Shown: in pieces, positions 25,242 through 38,074 of the stretch
How positions within the stretch are numbered: position 1 is the stretch's first letter
Layout: every line of letters begins with the position of its first letter
Origin: Dallia pectoralis
Lineage: Eukaryota; Chordata; Actinopteri; Esociformes; Umbridae
DNA: 64,000 nucleotides
Assembly (NCBI GenBank): GCA_029465975.1
Contig: CM055746.1
Location: 1,219,001 to 1,283,000 of the forward strand
Direction: 5' to 3'
Position numbers and translations under genes: made by a program
Notes under the pieces: model-generated
Seen by the model: the letters and a program-made list of their open reading frames with translations, nothing else
Database searches by the model: none
What the model was told of the DNA's origin: nothing

Positions 25242-26324
25242 GGTACATGTATGTGGGTTTCTTTATAAGCCAAGACAGCAGTGACAAATTTAGCATGATT
25301 TGCAAAGCAGTTTCTTTTCACACGTGAATATGTTGGCAATGCCATAATTCATCTGTAATCTAATAAACCTCAACTCAACCAAAGCACTAATCAAATTGTG
25401 TTGGGGACAGCACATTTTGAAATGTCATTTCAATTAACCTCTTCTGCCATTTTCACGTGTTCTGTTAAAGGATAATGCAATTAACTGCACACTGCACCAT
25501 GAATAATGTCTAATAATTCAAATTATCTGCGCTGACCTTTTGTGTGCTATTTTTAGATAATTACGCACGGGATTCTGTAATACTCACAGCATGGCAAGAA
25601 GGTGATGTATGTGATCAAATGCCAATACATATTATTTTATTTAGTGAGGATGCCTTTCTATATCCCATGCGTGAGTGGCTGATTCACGTTATCTAGGTTT
25701 AGAGGGCATCCTATCCTTTCATGTATTTGAAATATATTCTTTTTTTTTTACTTTATGCTCATTTGACCTATGGATTTAAAATGCATTTCAGGCTGGACAT
25801 GTGCTTAAAGCATGTAACTGGTTCAACAGGTTAAAGACAAAACAATTTAAAGTGTCAAAATTAAATGATAGGAAATCTCACCCCGTCTCACAGGAACAGG
25901 AAGTGCTGCCCTGGTGCTGGTAGCTAGGGCACCCAACCCTCCAGAGGATTCCCAGCTAAGAATATTTCACAGAGCGTCACGCTCCTTCCCACAGTGCACC
26001 CTGGTGCCATCACTTCTCCAGGTAAACCGCCTTCAACCCAAATTGTAGGCACTTTCCACTGTGAACAGGGGTCATCGTGGGTTCATCATGGGGTCATCAT
26101 GGGCACTCTGACCGGTCAGCCCCATATAAAGCAGGGTGTGATTCACTGTGTATTATGACACATTCCTCCTGTAACCATCATAACATGTATTTATGACTTG
26201 TGCTGAAGTAGATCTGCTGTCAGTTTAGACCAGTCAGGATATCCTTGAAACTTTGCTTTTTTAGGAGATGATCAACGTCATTCCTTCAGCTCTGAGTTGT
26301 CATGTCAATGTTTTAGCTATTTCC
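25242..26324. other. non-coding stretch, nothing recognised
   Basis: No gene or repeat I can support. Near 26078-26102 GTCATCGTGGGTTCATCATGGGGTCATCATGGG is a small local duplication. Confidence 0.4.
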
Positions 26325-26783
26325 TGTCAGGTTGGTACTCTGTGTCCCCCACTCTGCATTTGAGTTCCAGGAGACCAGATCTGTCTGAATTCAATGCTAT
26401 AATTTACACCTGTTCATTGTGGTTATTGTTTATTTTCCTTTTCTCATCATGTGTCTTTTTGGTGATTGTTGGACTTCTGTCTAGTTGTCAGGATGAGGTG
26501 AAGAATTTATGTCTTCGCCCTGTGTTTCACGGTTTCCTTTTCTTCATGAACGCTCCCCCGGACTTATTTCATCGTCTTATCTAACCGTTCACACCAGGTC
26601 TTTGTGTGTAATTAGTAAGTCTATAACCGTCTCTCCCCTGCTTCCTGGTCTTGTGAGTCATAGTTCTACTTTTAGTGTAGTGTAATACAAGCGTAGATGT
26701 TTTTGGCTGTTCGTGTTTGTTTCTTCATTTAATAGAACTTTTACTGCCTGCGTTTGGTTCCTGCAACACCCAAGTTCTTGACA
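26325..26783 (+). mobile_element. possible LTR fragment
   Basis: The stretch runs from TGTCAGGTTGG to AAGTTCTTGACA. It has a pyrimidine-rich interior and a late TTTAATAGAACTTTTACTGC, as in the 3' part of fish LTRs. I find no target duplication (TTTCC versus CTAGT), so the ends are uncertain. The part near 26370-26400 resembles 17850-17880. The 95-codon frame here is not treated as a gene. Confidence 0.3.
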
Positions 26784-27609
26784 CTAGTGTAACATTGTAA
26801 ATTACTCTTTAAGTTGTTAACGACTATGTGTTTTTTCATAAGCACGTACCATCTTAACAAATGGCTTAAAAAAGGTGGCCTACGACGTTTGCACGTGATT
26901 GTATATAGTATGTTTGATTCTGATATCAGCAAAAAACATGAATGGAAATTACATAACAAGTTGCTATTATTGATTGAGTGAAAAAAATTGTCATATATAT
27001 TTTTCAACCTCCGGCACAAACAGCAAGCATTAGTTGGAGGCTAAACAAAAAACACTTTTTCCAGCAACATTGAAATCTCTATCTAAAACCCATTAAATGG
27101 ACAATGTTGAGCGTGACTGGACAAGTGACAGTGATTTATTCATATGAAGTTGAGTCGGAAGGCTATAGTTGGCAATGACATTCAGAATTTATGGAGCTGT
27201 CTAAGCTACTTTGATATTTCTACACTTAATCACCCACACATTAGTATTTCTCTTTGCCTACCATCCAGAATACACATCCTATGTCACCTGTGCATTTGGT
27301 GGAGTAGACATCTGGTAGTTCTGGCAAATGCCAGAGAGGCTTGAACACGATTTTATTTGGGTGAGCTGTTCATATTGTATTTTCTAAAATTAAATAGGAC
27401 CTAGTTGTTAGTTTGGCTACCTCTCCATAGTCAGAAAACGTCTTGTATCATTAAGCTAAAAGTTGGTTCTGAAAACATTTGCACAGACATTAGTGGGGTA
27501 TTGTCGTGAAAACAAATTTGAGAAAACACATTGCTCTAGTCACACACTGAATGTAACAGGAGCATACAGGGCTCTATATGTTGTCTCTACATGTCTTCTG
27601 GCACCATAG

Positions 27610-28156
27610 AGTGTGTTGTGTTTGGATGTGTTGCTGGCTGCTGGAGGGCCTGGTACTGCTGGAGGGCCTGGTACTGCTGGAGGGCCTGGTACTGCTGGAC
27701 TGCCTGATACTGCTGGAGGGCCTGGTACTGCTGAAGGGCCTGGTACTGCTGGAGCGCCTGGTACTGCTGGAGCGCCTGGTACTGCTGGAGCGCCTGGTAC
27801 TGCTGGAGGGCCTGGTACTGCTGGTGGGCCTGGTACTGCTGGAGCAGCTGATACTGCTGGAGCGCCTGGTACTGCTGGAGCGCCTGGTACTGCTGGAGCG
27901 CCTGGTACTGCTGGAGGGCCTGGTACTGCTGGAGGGCCTGGTACTGCTGGAGGGCCTGGTACTGCTGGAGGGCCTGGTACTGCTGGAGGGCCTGGTACTG
28001 CTGGAGGGCCTGGTACTGCTGGTGGGCCTGGTACTGCTGGAGCAGCTGATACTGCTGGAGCGCCTGGTACTGCTGGAGCGCCTGGTACTGCTGGAGCAGC
28101 TGGTACTGCTGGAGGGCCTGGTACTGCTGGAGGGCCTGGTACTTCTGGAGCACCCG
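27610..28156 (+). other. possible exon encoding collagen-like G-X-Y repeats
   Basis: The frame through this minisatellite reads as Gly-X-Y triplets: GGP GTA GAP GTA and so on, nearly without a break, preceded by SVLCLDVLLAA. It is closed on the left by an in-frame TAG overlapping an acceptor-like CTTCTGGCACCATAG (ends 27609). On the right it meets a donor-like CCCG/GTATGTG at 28156-28157. Pro always sits in the Y position, as in collagens, but GAT replaces a Gly codon in a few triplets (LPD, AAD). Since the 18-bp unit alone explains the open frames, an expressed exon is only a hypothesis. Confidence 0.22.
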
Positions 28157-28157
28157 G
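27637..28157 (+). repeat. minisatellite, 18-bp unit x 29
   Basis: The unit is GGAGGGCCTGGTACTGCT, with GGAGCG, GGTGGG and GGAGCAGCTGATACTG variants. A variant pattern including GGTGGGCCTGG followed by GGAGCAGCTGATACTGC occurs at about 27822 and again at about 28020, 198 bp (11 units) apart, so a block was duplicated. Being 18 bp, the unit stays in frame. Forward frames give G-X-Y or LLEGLV peptides; reverse frames give QALQQY or SSSTRP. Confidence 0.97.
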
Positions 28158-28159
28158 TA

Positions 28160-31100
28160 TGTGCGTATATATTATAAAATAAAGTATACATTTGCCCCAT
28201 AATGTATAAAACCTAACATTTATAAGTGTTCAATTCATAATTTAACTGCATGTGACAGTTTGGTACTCCTGGAAAATTAATTTGTTTTGGAAAAATAATA
28301 GCGCATGCTAATATGGTAATATTGGCTACTCAACACTGGGTTTGCAAGCAGCCTAATAATCGAACAGATTAATAGAAATAATGGTATCATTATAGTATAA
28401 ATAGGATAATATACTGAATAATTTATGATGGTGTATTAATGTGTTCTTTGAATAGTCTAATAATGCATTTATTTGTCACATTCAAGACTCCGGGAGAGTA
28501 TCTCTCAGATGAGAAATAGTGCCAAACGTGTTGTAATGAGATGGTTTCTTGCCTTTTTGTTTTGAACGAACCAATCCACAGCATATCTGTGATATGTGGT
28601 ATTTCCTCATATTTTCATATTCAGAGGTGTACTTTCTGACATTAAATCAACCCTTTACTGTAACACAATTCGACTGATGACCTAGGACTCTTTTATTCTT
28701 CTCTTTCCTTGTCTGTTTCCATCTCTGCATCCATCTCATCTCTGGTTTCTCTTTTCCCCACGGCAACTCAATCTCCCCGTCATGCCATCTTTTCAACAAG
28801 GTTCTACCTATAGAACCACTGCACATCACTTCCTGTGGCAGTTGAGTGATTCAAATTCAGCTTTTCATGTGAACATATTTGAAAGTGCTTTTGTTATTAA
28901 ACACAAAACATAATCCCTGTTAACATCGTAATGGCAGATAGTGAAACAGTAATATTAGATATTAAGAATACACCCTAAATTATAAATGTTTTAGGATGGA
29001 ATATGAAGTGGTTAAAACAGCATGGGGTTTCTACTTGTACCCCAATCTGCCCGGCACTGGCAGTCCTTACTTACCGATTAAACTTTTTGAGATTACTTCT
29101 TGTTCTGCCTCAGGTCTCTGGCCCATCTCTTCATTTATTTATTATAAATAAGAATGAAATGGCTCTGATGAAAAATGTATGTGGTGGCTGTCGAATGACT
29201 TGGCTGTCCCAGCCGGTCGAGGAACGTTCCAAATGCATGTGTTCGTAAGGAACTGCCAGTGAACTACAAGTAACCAACGAGTAAGTTGGCAACTTTTAAA
29301 CTGGAGGTTTTACATAAATGTAATGGGAAAGTTCAGCAGCGTAAAACAGACTTTTGGACATGACATCATATCCTGTCTGAGGAGAGTGGGTGCGATCCAC
29401 TGTTTGGATCTGTCATTTAACATGACCTGATATTACCTGATATTACTGATATTATCCTCCAGAACCTCATGTAAATCTGCCTGTTGTTTGAACAATATAT
29501 TTATGCAAACTAGCACAATAAAGCAGTGACATTGTAGAGCTGTAATGTGTGGACCAGGGCTGAGTCATCTGCAGATATTGGACTATTATTCAAATATATA
29601 TTTGTTTTTATTTCTTTTTCTTTCACGCCCAAAGATAACTTAATATGAGTTGCTTATTGGTAATAAGGTGGACTTACAAAAACCTTTGTGATATCATCAA
29701 CAAAAATAATCATGGCCAGAAAAACAAAAATAATACATTTTTTGGTTGATTTGCTAAATATTTTGTATCTTGTTTTTGGTAGATACTACTGAAATGATTG
29801 CCAAATTGTATTAAAAATAATTTGAGGTGAAAAATCAGGTGGTTGTAATAAAAACCTCTGAATTCATTCAACCAACTGCACTTCATGTTATAACAATCTG
29901 TATAATATTCCAATATTCCATATCTGCAGAAGTATCGTAACCAGTGGCCTTCGCCTCCTTGAGATTGTGAGATTGTGGTCGGTTCCCTTAAGGGTTCAAA
30001 CTTCCAGCTTTTGGACCGGTCTTGCGTGATCCAAATATAAAATACAAAACTGTAATTGACCACCAGCACTTTGCCAATGGCCAGGAATAGCATATCAGCC
30101 TCTAGTCCCCAACTCAAAGCTTTTATTTTAATGGTTGTCATTGCATACATGCACTTATAAACCATCCCAGATGCAACGATTGAAATTCAAATCTCCATGC
30201 GTAAAGTCAAGTTCTTTTGGATGTATTTATAGTTTAGTAAAAACTCATAGACCACTTCACTACGGTTATGGACAGTACTCAATTGTGATTTTATATTTAT
30301 ATAAGCTTTATTTATTCAAGGTCACCCATTGAGATAATTTAACTATTTATATGTATTTTTCCAATAACAAGTAAGTGAAAACGAAAATAAAACTGGTCGC
30401 ATCGTCTGAACAACCCAAATGTGTAGATTCAATCAAAAAAAAATTCACTTTCATTAAATGTAGCCTTTTTCAAATGTATTTATCACAATTTATATATTGT
30501 TTAATTCACCACCACTGTTATGTTCTAACGTTTTTGGGGGGACATTAAAGAACACTTTTGAATAAATGGTTCTATCCCAATCTAGGAGTCTGGAACAAAT
30601 AGACACAATAAGATAATGGATTGAGGCCCAAGGTCGTTCACAGAACGGTTACCGAAGCCACTCAAGTGTTGTCTTGGCTGTACACTTCGAGTTGTTGTGG
30701 TGCAGAAAGATGAATCTTCACCCCAGTTTGACGTCCTGTGCGCTAATAAATCACAAGAGCAAAAAATTGATTGCAGACTCGTGAGTGAGCGATTCCATGT
30801 AAAATATTTGTTAAAAATTGGGATATGGAAATTGAGAGTGTATGCTTAATGACACCAAAACACCCTTGAGTCTGTACAACTGAAAAGTAGGCAATTAGGT
30901 GAAATTGTGACTGATTGAACCTATAGATGACTAGACACAACCCTCTAACATGGGGGCTGTGTGCTTAAACAGACACTATAATGATTTGGGCCATTTCTGA
31001 GTGTCATCTTTGAGTGATTTGATTCATATCATTTTTTCGAGCAGTTTAATTGGTCCCCCCTGCTGTAAAACAGGGCTACAATGTAACTGATGTGATAAAT

Positions 31101-31909
31101 AGGCTTTGGTTATCAAGCCATTATTTTGACAGGTATCTCTTAGGATTTCTCCCAGTGGTACATGTGCCAAGGTCTGTATTTGCACTGACCTAGTGAGCAC
31201 TTGATAAGAAATACGGCAATATTTGTGGAAAATGTCATATACAAAATGTTTTACTTATGACAAAATGCATTGTCAAATCAAACATGTCACGGCTGTACGT
31301 AATGGGACTAAGAAATGTGCATGTTTAATTTCAGATGATTACTGTAGCACCGACGTAGACAATCAGTGTATTTGTTTAGAATGCCTAATCACAACAACAG
31401 GACAAAGCATTCACTCAATTCTGTTGATTACTAGTACAAATGCAGATTTTAATTGAAAAATGTGCTAATTGTCTTTGGGAAACATATCTATTTTTCTTAG
31501 AAATTAATGGAAACAAATGTAATGAAAAGCAGAAGAAATATGTATAATAATAAACCCAAAATTGATTCCTGATGAAATCTTGTCTACTGGTAGGTGATAC
31601 CATAAACTTAATACACCCAGATACATACTGACCTTCTCCACACATACTGAATATGCTTACTACAAACTCAAATCCAATACACACTATACATCATATCTAC
31701 ATACATGCATACCAACCAAAACAGATGTATGTTGAACTGGACATACAGTCTGATAACATGCCTGTACAGAGTGTATACACATACACATATAGACGGTTGG
31801 AACTGCATAGTAATCGTATATACTGAGAGAATGCATGTTGAATGTGAAATTCAATGGTGGCTGGGCAGAAAACAAATCGGTGTTCTGAATTATCGCACAT
31901 TAACAAACT
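28160..31909. other. AT-rich non-coding stretch, nothing recognised
   Basis: No supported gene, transposon end or repeat. The minus-strand 151-codon frame at 29710-30165 is the longest here but shows no motif or protein-like composition I recognise. Confidence 0.4.
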
Positions 31910-32270
31910 AACTAAAATCCCATTGATAGATATAAACCTTTAATAACTGACTCTACACCATTAGTTTATAATTTTCTTGTCCCTTTAAGAAACGTGATGA
32001 ATTATTCTACATTACCAATGACTAACTAATGACCCATTTGTAGCTGTACATTATTTCTATCTAATACTTTAGTATTAGTTAATTGTTTTCGTATCTCCTC
32101 AAGGAAAGTCATAAATTATCCTAACTTAACAAAGATTAATGAACAATTGGTTGCGATAAACACTTTATAACTGATACATCACCGTTAGTTAATATAAACT
32201 ACTGATATTAAATATGAAGTATGTTAAATATTAAGAACTGTATATATGTTAATGAAAACAAATACGCAAA
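31910..32270. repeat. strongly diverged tandem duplication
   Basis: The phrase (A)GATATAAACCTTTAATAACTG followed by CACCATTAGTT near 31925-31970 recurs in altered form near 32153-32195 (GATAAACACTTTATAACTG, then CACCGTTAGTT). GTCCCTTTAAGAAA near 31980 and TCTCCTCAAGGAAA near 32093 occupy matching positions. This looks like an old tandem repeat, but alignment is needed. Confidence 0.35.
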
Positions 32271-35200
32271 TGTGTTTGCCTATTCAATTATCAGATGTTG
32301 TAAATTTGGTCTGTATGAAAAAGATGTATGCACATACTACTGTCTGTAACTCTGGATAAAAGTCTATGTTAAATGATTCAAATGTACAAATTAAATGTAA
32401 TAATGTCTAACGCTCTAGCTGAGATAAGCCACCAAAAATATGTCTCTTAAATATGGAGACGGGACTGAAACATCTCTTTGGTCTCTTAAATAAGGAAGAA
32501 GTATGACGATATTATTCTTCCTGTGAGTACTGAGGGGTGATACAGGGACAGGCTGTGGTCTCTCTTCGTGGTTCTGAATCTCCATGTGTAGCGTGCTCCA
32601 ACACAATGTTGAAGGGACAGACGTGTTCACATAGAATATGACTTCTATTATCGGTTACACAGTGACAGTATGTTTATTGGAGCCAACAAGCCCACTGAGA
32701 TCAAAATAACTTTTCAGGGGTACTAAAAGAATATCGACGCAATTCTCAAAGTGCAGAACACAACATGTGTAGACTTGAGCCGTGTGAAGTCTAGTTACTT
32801 AAAAAATCATATACACCAGCACACAACAGTTTGTGGTTACCTGGAAATGTTCCTTATGTCAACCTGACAGATTATATAAGCAACAATGGATTGATTGAAG
32901 GAAACAATATACATGTCTGTTGAGACAGCTCCATGATGTCATTTAAACCCAAAACAGCTAGTGGAAAAAAGTTCCAGGGTAGGAAAGCTTGTTTTTTATA
33001 ATAGAGTGTAAGACGTTCAGTAAGCAAAATAATTGAGGATCAATGAAGTGGGATATCATATTCTCTGAGACATCAAATTGTGTATAACACATGACAATGA
33101 TTATTCTGTTGGCAAAACTTGCATATGTCAATACCTTAAGACATCACCTGAAGTATCGTGTGCTACTTTTTTGTGTCCTATTTGACCTCGTTGACTTAAA
33201 CATTCTGAATATTGTGCCAGTTTAAGGAAAGGTAAATAATCATGCCAAGTATTTACTTATAAACATCTACGAGCTATGAAGTATGCAGAAGTTTAAATAC
33301 ATCTTGAACATTGTAATTGTTCATCAACAGGTACATAAACAGTTGGTGTTAAAACCTTTCTAATGCCTATCACTCATCATGCAAACCACACCAAACGTGC
33401 ACACATATTTGTACAATGGACAATTTTCCAGCGTTTTATACAGGGCCTGACTTCATTGCAGATTTGCAGGATATTAACAGATGGTGGATTTTTTTAGGTT
33501 TTGTTTTAACTTTGATATTAGGAATTATTATTATTTTCATAAATTATTGCTATTTTCATTGATTTTCTTTCGAGTTTGGGTCTTTTTGTATCCAAGATGT
33601 TCAGCACAACCATGGCTTCGTTTCTGAGAATTAATAAATTTTCACAAACCAAAATGGTTTAGTGAAGAATGGAACAAAATGCAGAGTTTCTCGTTCAAGG
33701 GTTGTTCATAAATGAAAACTAACGAATGAATGACAAACTATGAAAGGCGAAACCATATACCTGTATAAAATGAAAATAAACAAAAAGAGGACGACTAGCC
33801 CTTCTAGTCGCCACACGAATAACAGTAATAAGCCAGTCACTGCCACTTCAGTGGTAAGCGATGGGGATGGTGGAATCTGTATTCATTTGAACATTCTCCA
33901 ACCAATGTTGATTGTCCTCAACTAAACAAAGGCAGGTTAAAAATGCACTTTTAATTGTTGGTGCAAGTCAATTATTGTGTGTTAAATTATTCACATCTCA
34001 CATAACTTCTGCCTCTTCCTTCCTAATGGAAGCAATGTTTGCTCGTGTACAGACATCAGCACTTAAGTAAATGTGTTGAGTTTAATTATATTCATCCCAC
34101 GATAGCTGATTTGCCATACTGGAGCAAATGCACATTGTACTGCTTCACATTGTTGTGGATTATACCATTTGCTCAATTACCTGCAGTGGCCTCTATAATT
34201 ATTGAAAAAGTTAATTATTGTTTATTATTTTTGATTTGAAGTCATATAATTACTGTGGAGTTGCTGCTTTTATTTGAAGGTATTCGTGTACATAAAGTAT
34301 CGGTTTTACGATTTAGAATTCACAACTAGTTAGAAACATGTCAGGTTATTTAAATCTCCAATTTAATACTTTATGTCTAGTATTTGGTAACTCAGGAGAA
34401 TTCTTTTGTAATCCAAACCGGAGGTCTCTCCTGACCTACCAAGGAGAAGAAACATTTGCAATATCTGAGCTCACAGTTCTTTCTAAAGACAAAATGTTTG
34501 GGTTCGCCTTTGGTTTCTTATATTTATATATTTGTGTACATACTAGCTTCTTTGACCTCTTTATTACTCCTGTTTTCTGACACAAATGGCGAATACCGAG
34601 ATTTTTTTAAAACCTGCAGGAGAGTAGCTTTCCAGTAACAACTAAGAGAGTTATGTCACTAATGTTGAAAACCCTAAACCTGCAACCCATAACAGCCACT
34701 TTCAGAGATATCAGATGAGACATGTGCCATGGGTAGCTGGGTAAGATTTACCACAGAGAGAAGGAAACCTAATTAATATACCATCTGAAAGATGGCAGTC
34801 TATGTAGGGCAACATTCTCTTCACTGCTCAGGGGCTTTGTACGAAGAGAAATGTGTGATCTGACATCTGCAATTGAATAATTAAATGTATTAATTGAAAT
34901 TGATTCAGTTTCGCATTTTGTTTTTTCAATACATTTTTTGAGAAGAACCTTGCATTTACTGTTAATATTGTATTCACTGTTAATGTTTGAAGTTAACAAA
35001 TTATAATCAGTTTGGGTGGGTTGAAATATTTAAAATATTCCACTGCCTGACAATTTACCACAAAGAAAATGTAGAAGTTATTTCTGAACTCACTTCTAAC
35101 CAATAACAAAGTACAACAGAAACATTATTTTAGCAGTGTTTCAACATTGAGGGACCTCAAGCTTCCATTAGTATTATGTGAAAGGAGTTGAAATTCCACT

Positions 35201-36507
35201 TTAGGAAACATGATGTGCTGTGGGCTACAACCACTGTCAAGGATAATTTTGTACTGTGGTACTTTAATCACTTGCTAATTAGTGTAATGCACAAATCCGG
35301 GAGTGGGGGTAGCTAACTACTTGTTAGCATGTTGCTGTATAACTGTTTGAACTGCAATGTAACATTGAGAAGTAATGAAGGCAAAGAGTATTTGTTCTTT
35401 TATATTATGGCAGAACCAAAGTTTAAAATAAACAATACAAAAAATTGTATATCAGCTTGATTTTACACAAAATAAATCAAAAAGTCTAACCTTACATTGA
35501 AAAAAAAGAAGAATTCAAAGAAGAAATGATATTGGTAAAACATCACAATATGTGACTGCACTCGAAATTGTTACGAATCAAATCTAATTAAAGTCCTGCA
35601 AACCAGCTACTATTTTGCTTCTGCCAAAGCAGCAGAAAAAGCCAGTTGGAATGTTGTGATAAAATAAAATCTGTCCGATAGTAGCCATCCCTAAACATTA
35701 GAATCCTAGATGACAGATGAATACCAATTAGAATAGAGTACTCTTACCAGGTTGAAGCTCAGGTCAGTTACTGTGCCAGTCTTACAGTCAACAATAATAA
35801 TAAGCTTTCATTTCTGTTTGCATGCTTCATATAACACGCTACAGACATGTGACTTTGTCTGAAGGAGTCATCAATGATTGTGTGGTGTTATATAATAACT
35901 GGTTAATATTAACTGTATATTAAAATATGCATGACCGGCCAATACATCAAACATTTCAATATCTTATGTAACATTAATGTTATGTAACATTAATCAGGCC
36001 ATTTTTGGACAAAATCTATTTGATTCAACTGTTTATCCTTAGATTTTAGGAAATTATGACATTGCTGACTAGTACCTACTTTAACTATTACCTGAAATAG
36101 AGAACTAAACATTACTTTTCATAGTTTACGATCTTGGTAAAATATTTATAGTTTAGAATGAATTGTGTTTCATATGAGGTAAATATACATCGTACTCAAA
36201 GTTTCAAGGAGAACTCTAGCCAGCTTGTCTTGTTAAAGTCAGTCGTTCTGCTGTTGGACAGAGTAGTCAACATGATTAATTAAACATGCAAGACACAGCA
36301 CACAACAAAACAAATTATAGATGTTCTTCTGCCACCAAAGCAGAGGAAACAGCTTTCTGGACATTGTGATGCTGACTTCTGGATACAAGTTACATAATTC
36401 ACATATACAGAATAAGTCCCTTCTGGATAGAGACGAGGTACATTAGAGAACACGAGACTTTGATAATGTTATAAAATGAAGGTATTGAAAAAAAACTTGA
36501 CAGATAT
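32271..36507. other. AT-rich non-coding stretch, nothing recognised
   Basis: No gene, transposon or tandem repeat that I can support. Small frames at 33740, 34039, 34338 and 34769 overlap each other and lack motifs. Confidence 0.4.
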
Positions 36508-37350
36508 GATTTAGCTGGTGTGTTATTAGCCTACTATGATTTAGCTGGTGTGTTATTAGCCTACTATGATTTAGCTGGTGTGTTATTAGCCTACTATGAT
36601 TTAGCTGGTGTGTTATTAGCCTACTATGATTTAGCTGGTGTGTTATTAGCCTACTATGATTTAGCTGGTGTGTTATTAGCCTACTATGATTTAGCTGGTG
36701 TGTTATTAGCCTACTATGATTTAGCTGGTGTGTTATTAGGCTACTATGATTTAGCTGGTGTGTTATTAGGCTACTATGATTTAGCTGGTGTGTTATTAGC
36801 CTACTATGATTTATCTGGTGTGTTATTAGGCTAGTATGATTTAGCTGGTGTGTTATTAGGCTACTATGATTTAGCTGGTGTGTTATTAGCCTACTATGAT
36901 TTAGCTGGTGTGTTATTAGCCTACTATGATTTAGCTGGTGTGTTATTAGCCTACTATGATTTAGCTGGTGTGTTATTAGCCTACTATGATTTAGCTGGTG
37001 TGTTATTAGCCTACTATGATTTAGCTGGTGTGTTATTAGCCTACTATGATTTAGCAGGTGTGTTATTAGCCTACTATGATTTAGCTGGTGTGTTATTAGC
37101 CTACTATGATTTAGCTGGTGTGTTATTAGCCTACTATGATTTAGCTGGTGTGTTATTAGCCTACTATGATTTAGCTGGTGTGTTATTAGGCTACTATGAT
37201 TTAGCTGGTGTGTTATTAGCCTACTATGATTTAGCTGGTGTGTTATTAGGCTACTATGATTTAGCTGGTGTGTTATTAGCCTACTATGATTTAGCTGGTG
37301 TGTTATTAGGCTACTATGATTTAGCTGGTGTGTTATTAGCCTACTATGAT
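36508..37350 (+). repeat. minisatellite, 30-bp unit x 28, nearly identical copies
   Basis: Every 60-base row holds exactly two units of GATTTAGCTGGTGTGTTATT followed by AGCCTACTAT. Almost all variation is one C/G site (AGCC versus AGGC). Rare changes are TTAGCAGG, TTATCTGG and one CTAGTATG, which makes a stop. The forward frame encodes the decapeptide LLAYYDLAGV over and over, which explains open frames of 104 and 167 codons. The homogeneity implies recent amplification or ongoing gene conversion. Confidence 0.98.
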
Positions 37351-37744
37351 TAAATGAGGAACGTTAGGGTACACAATAGCGCAGAAATGTAACATGCTTG
37401 CAAAAGCATTTCAGTACCTACAACAGGCTGTAGAAGGCAAACACATAAACTACAAACGCACACAAATAGACAATAACCGATACTGTACAGAGAGAACAGA
37501 TGGAGTTATATACAGAGGTTGATTTGGGAATGAGAGCCAGGTGTGCGTAATGAAGACAGGATAGTCCGGGTAGGTAATTAGTGAGATTGTGTAGGTGGAA
37601 GTTAGTTGTATAGGGATGCCAAGCTCCGGGGCAGGGGGGGCTCAGGACCCGATGTGACACTGTCCTTGTGTTTCCAACAATATGACACTGTCCTTGTGTT
37701 TACATTCCTTGTTGATCTAGTTGTGCAGTTGATGTGGATTCTGC

Positions 37745-38070
37745 TTAAAGGCCCATGGATCTGCACAAATTGACCCGCTGGTCATTTAAACATGCAAAAG
37801 GTATCCCTGAAAAGGTCATGCACGTCTATAAACTTAACCCAGCACAGGCAAAAGAGGACTGGCCACTCCTATGTGTCTGGTTCCTCTCTAGGTTTCTTCT
37901 AAGGTTCTGGTGCTACTACAGAGTTTATTGTTGCCACTTTTCATTCATTTCTTGTTTTTGCTCTTTTTAGTGTTTTAGGGTTTGTATCTGTATTGTATGA
38001 ATGTGTGAGTATTATGTGACCACTGCTGTAGTAAAACAAGCTTTATAAAATGCAATTTGACTAATTGGAT
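37745..38070 (+). mobile_element. fish dispersed retroelement 3' part (SINE/LINE tail type)
   Basis: The series GAGGACTGGCCACTCC, TGGTTCCTCTCTAGGTTTCT, AGAGTTTATTGTTGCCAC, TGTGACCACTGCTGTAGTAA and GCTTTATAAAATGCAATTTG matches, from memory, a widely dispersed fish repeat. That repeat ends in a GGGCTTTATAAATAAATTTG-like tail. The class (SINE or LINE 3' end) is left open. Confidence 0.6.
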
Positions 38071-38074
38071 TTTA

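Noticed and set aside
26297..26584. 95-codon hydrophobic forward frame, possible membrane protein
   Set aside because: It lies inside a pyrimidine-rich LTR-like stretch, where T-rich codons give false hydrophobic peptides.
29710..30165. 151-codon minus-strand frame
   Set aside because: It has no recognisable motif, an AT-rich chance-like composition and no splice or promoter signals.
36520..37353. Decapeptide LLAYYDLAGV frames of 104 and 167 codons
   Set aside because: A 30-bp stop-free repeat explains them. One unit variant already creates a stop and neither flank is coding.
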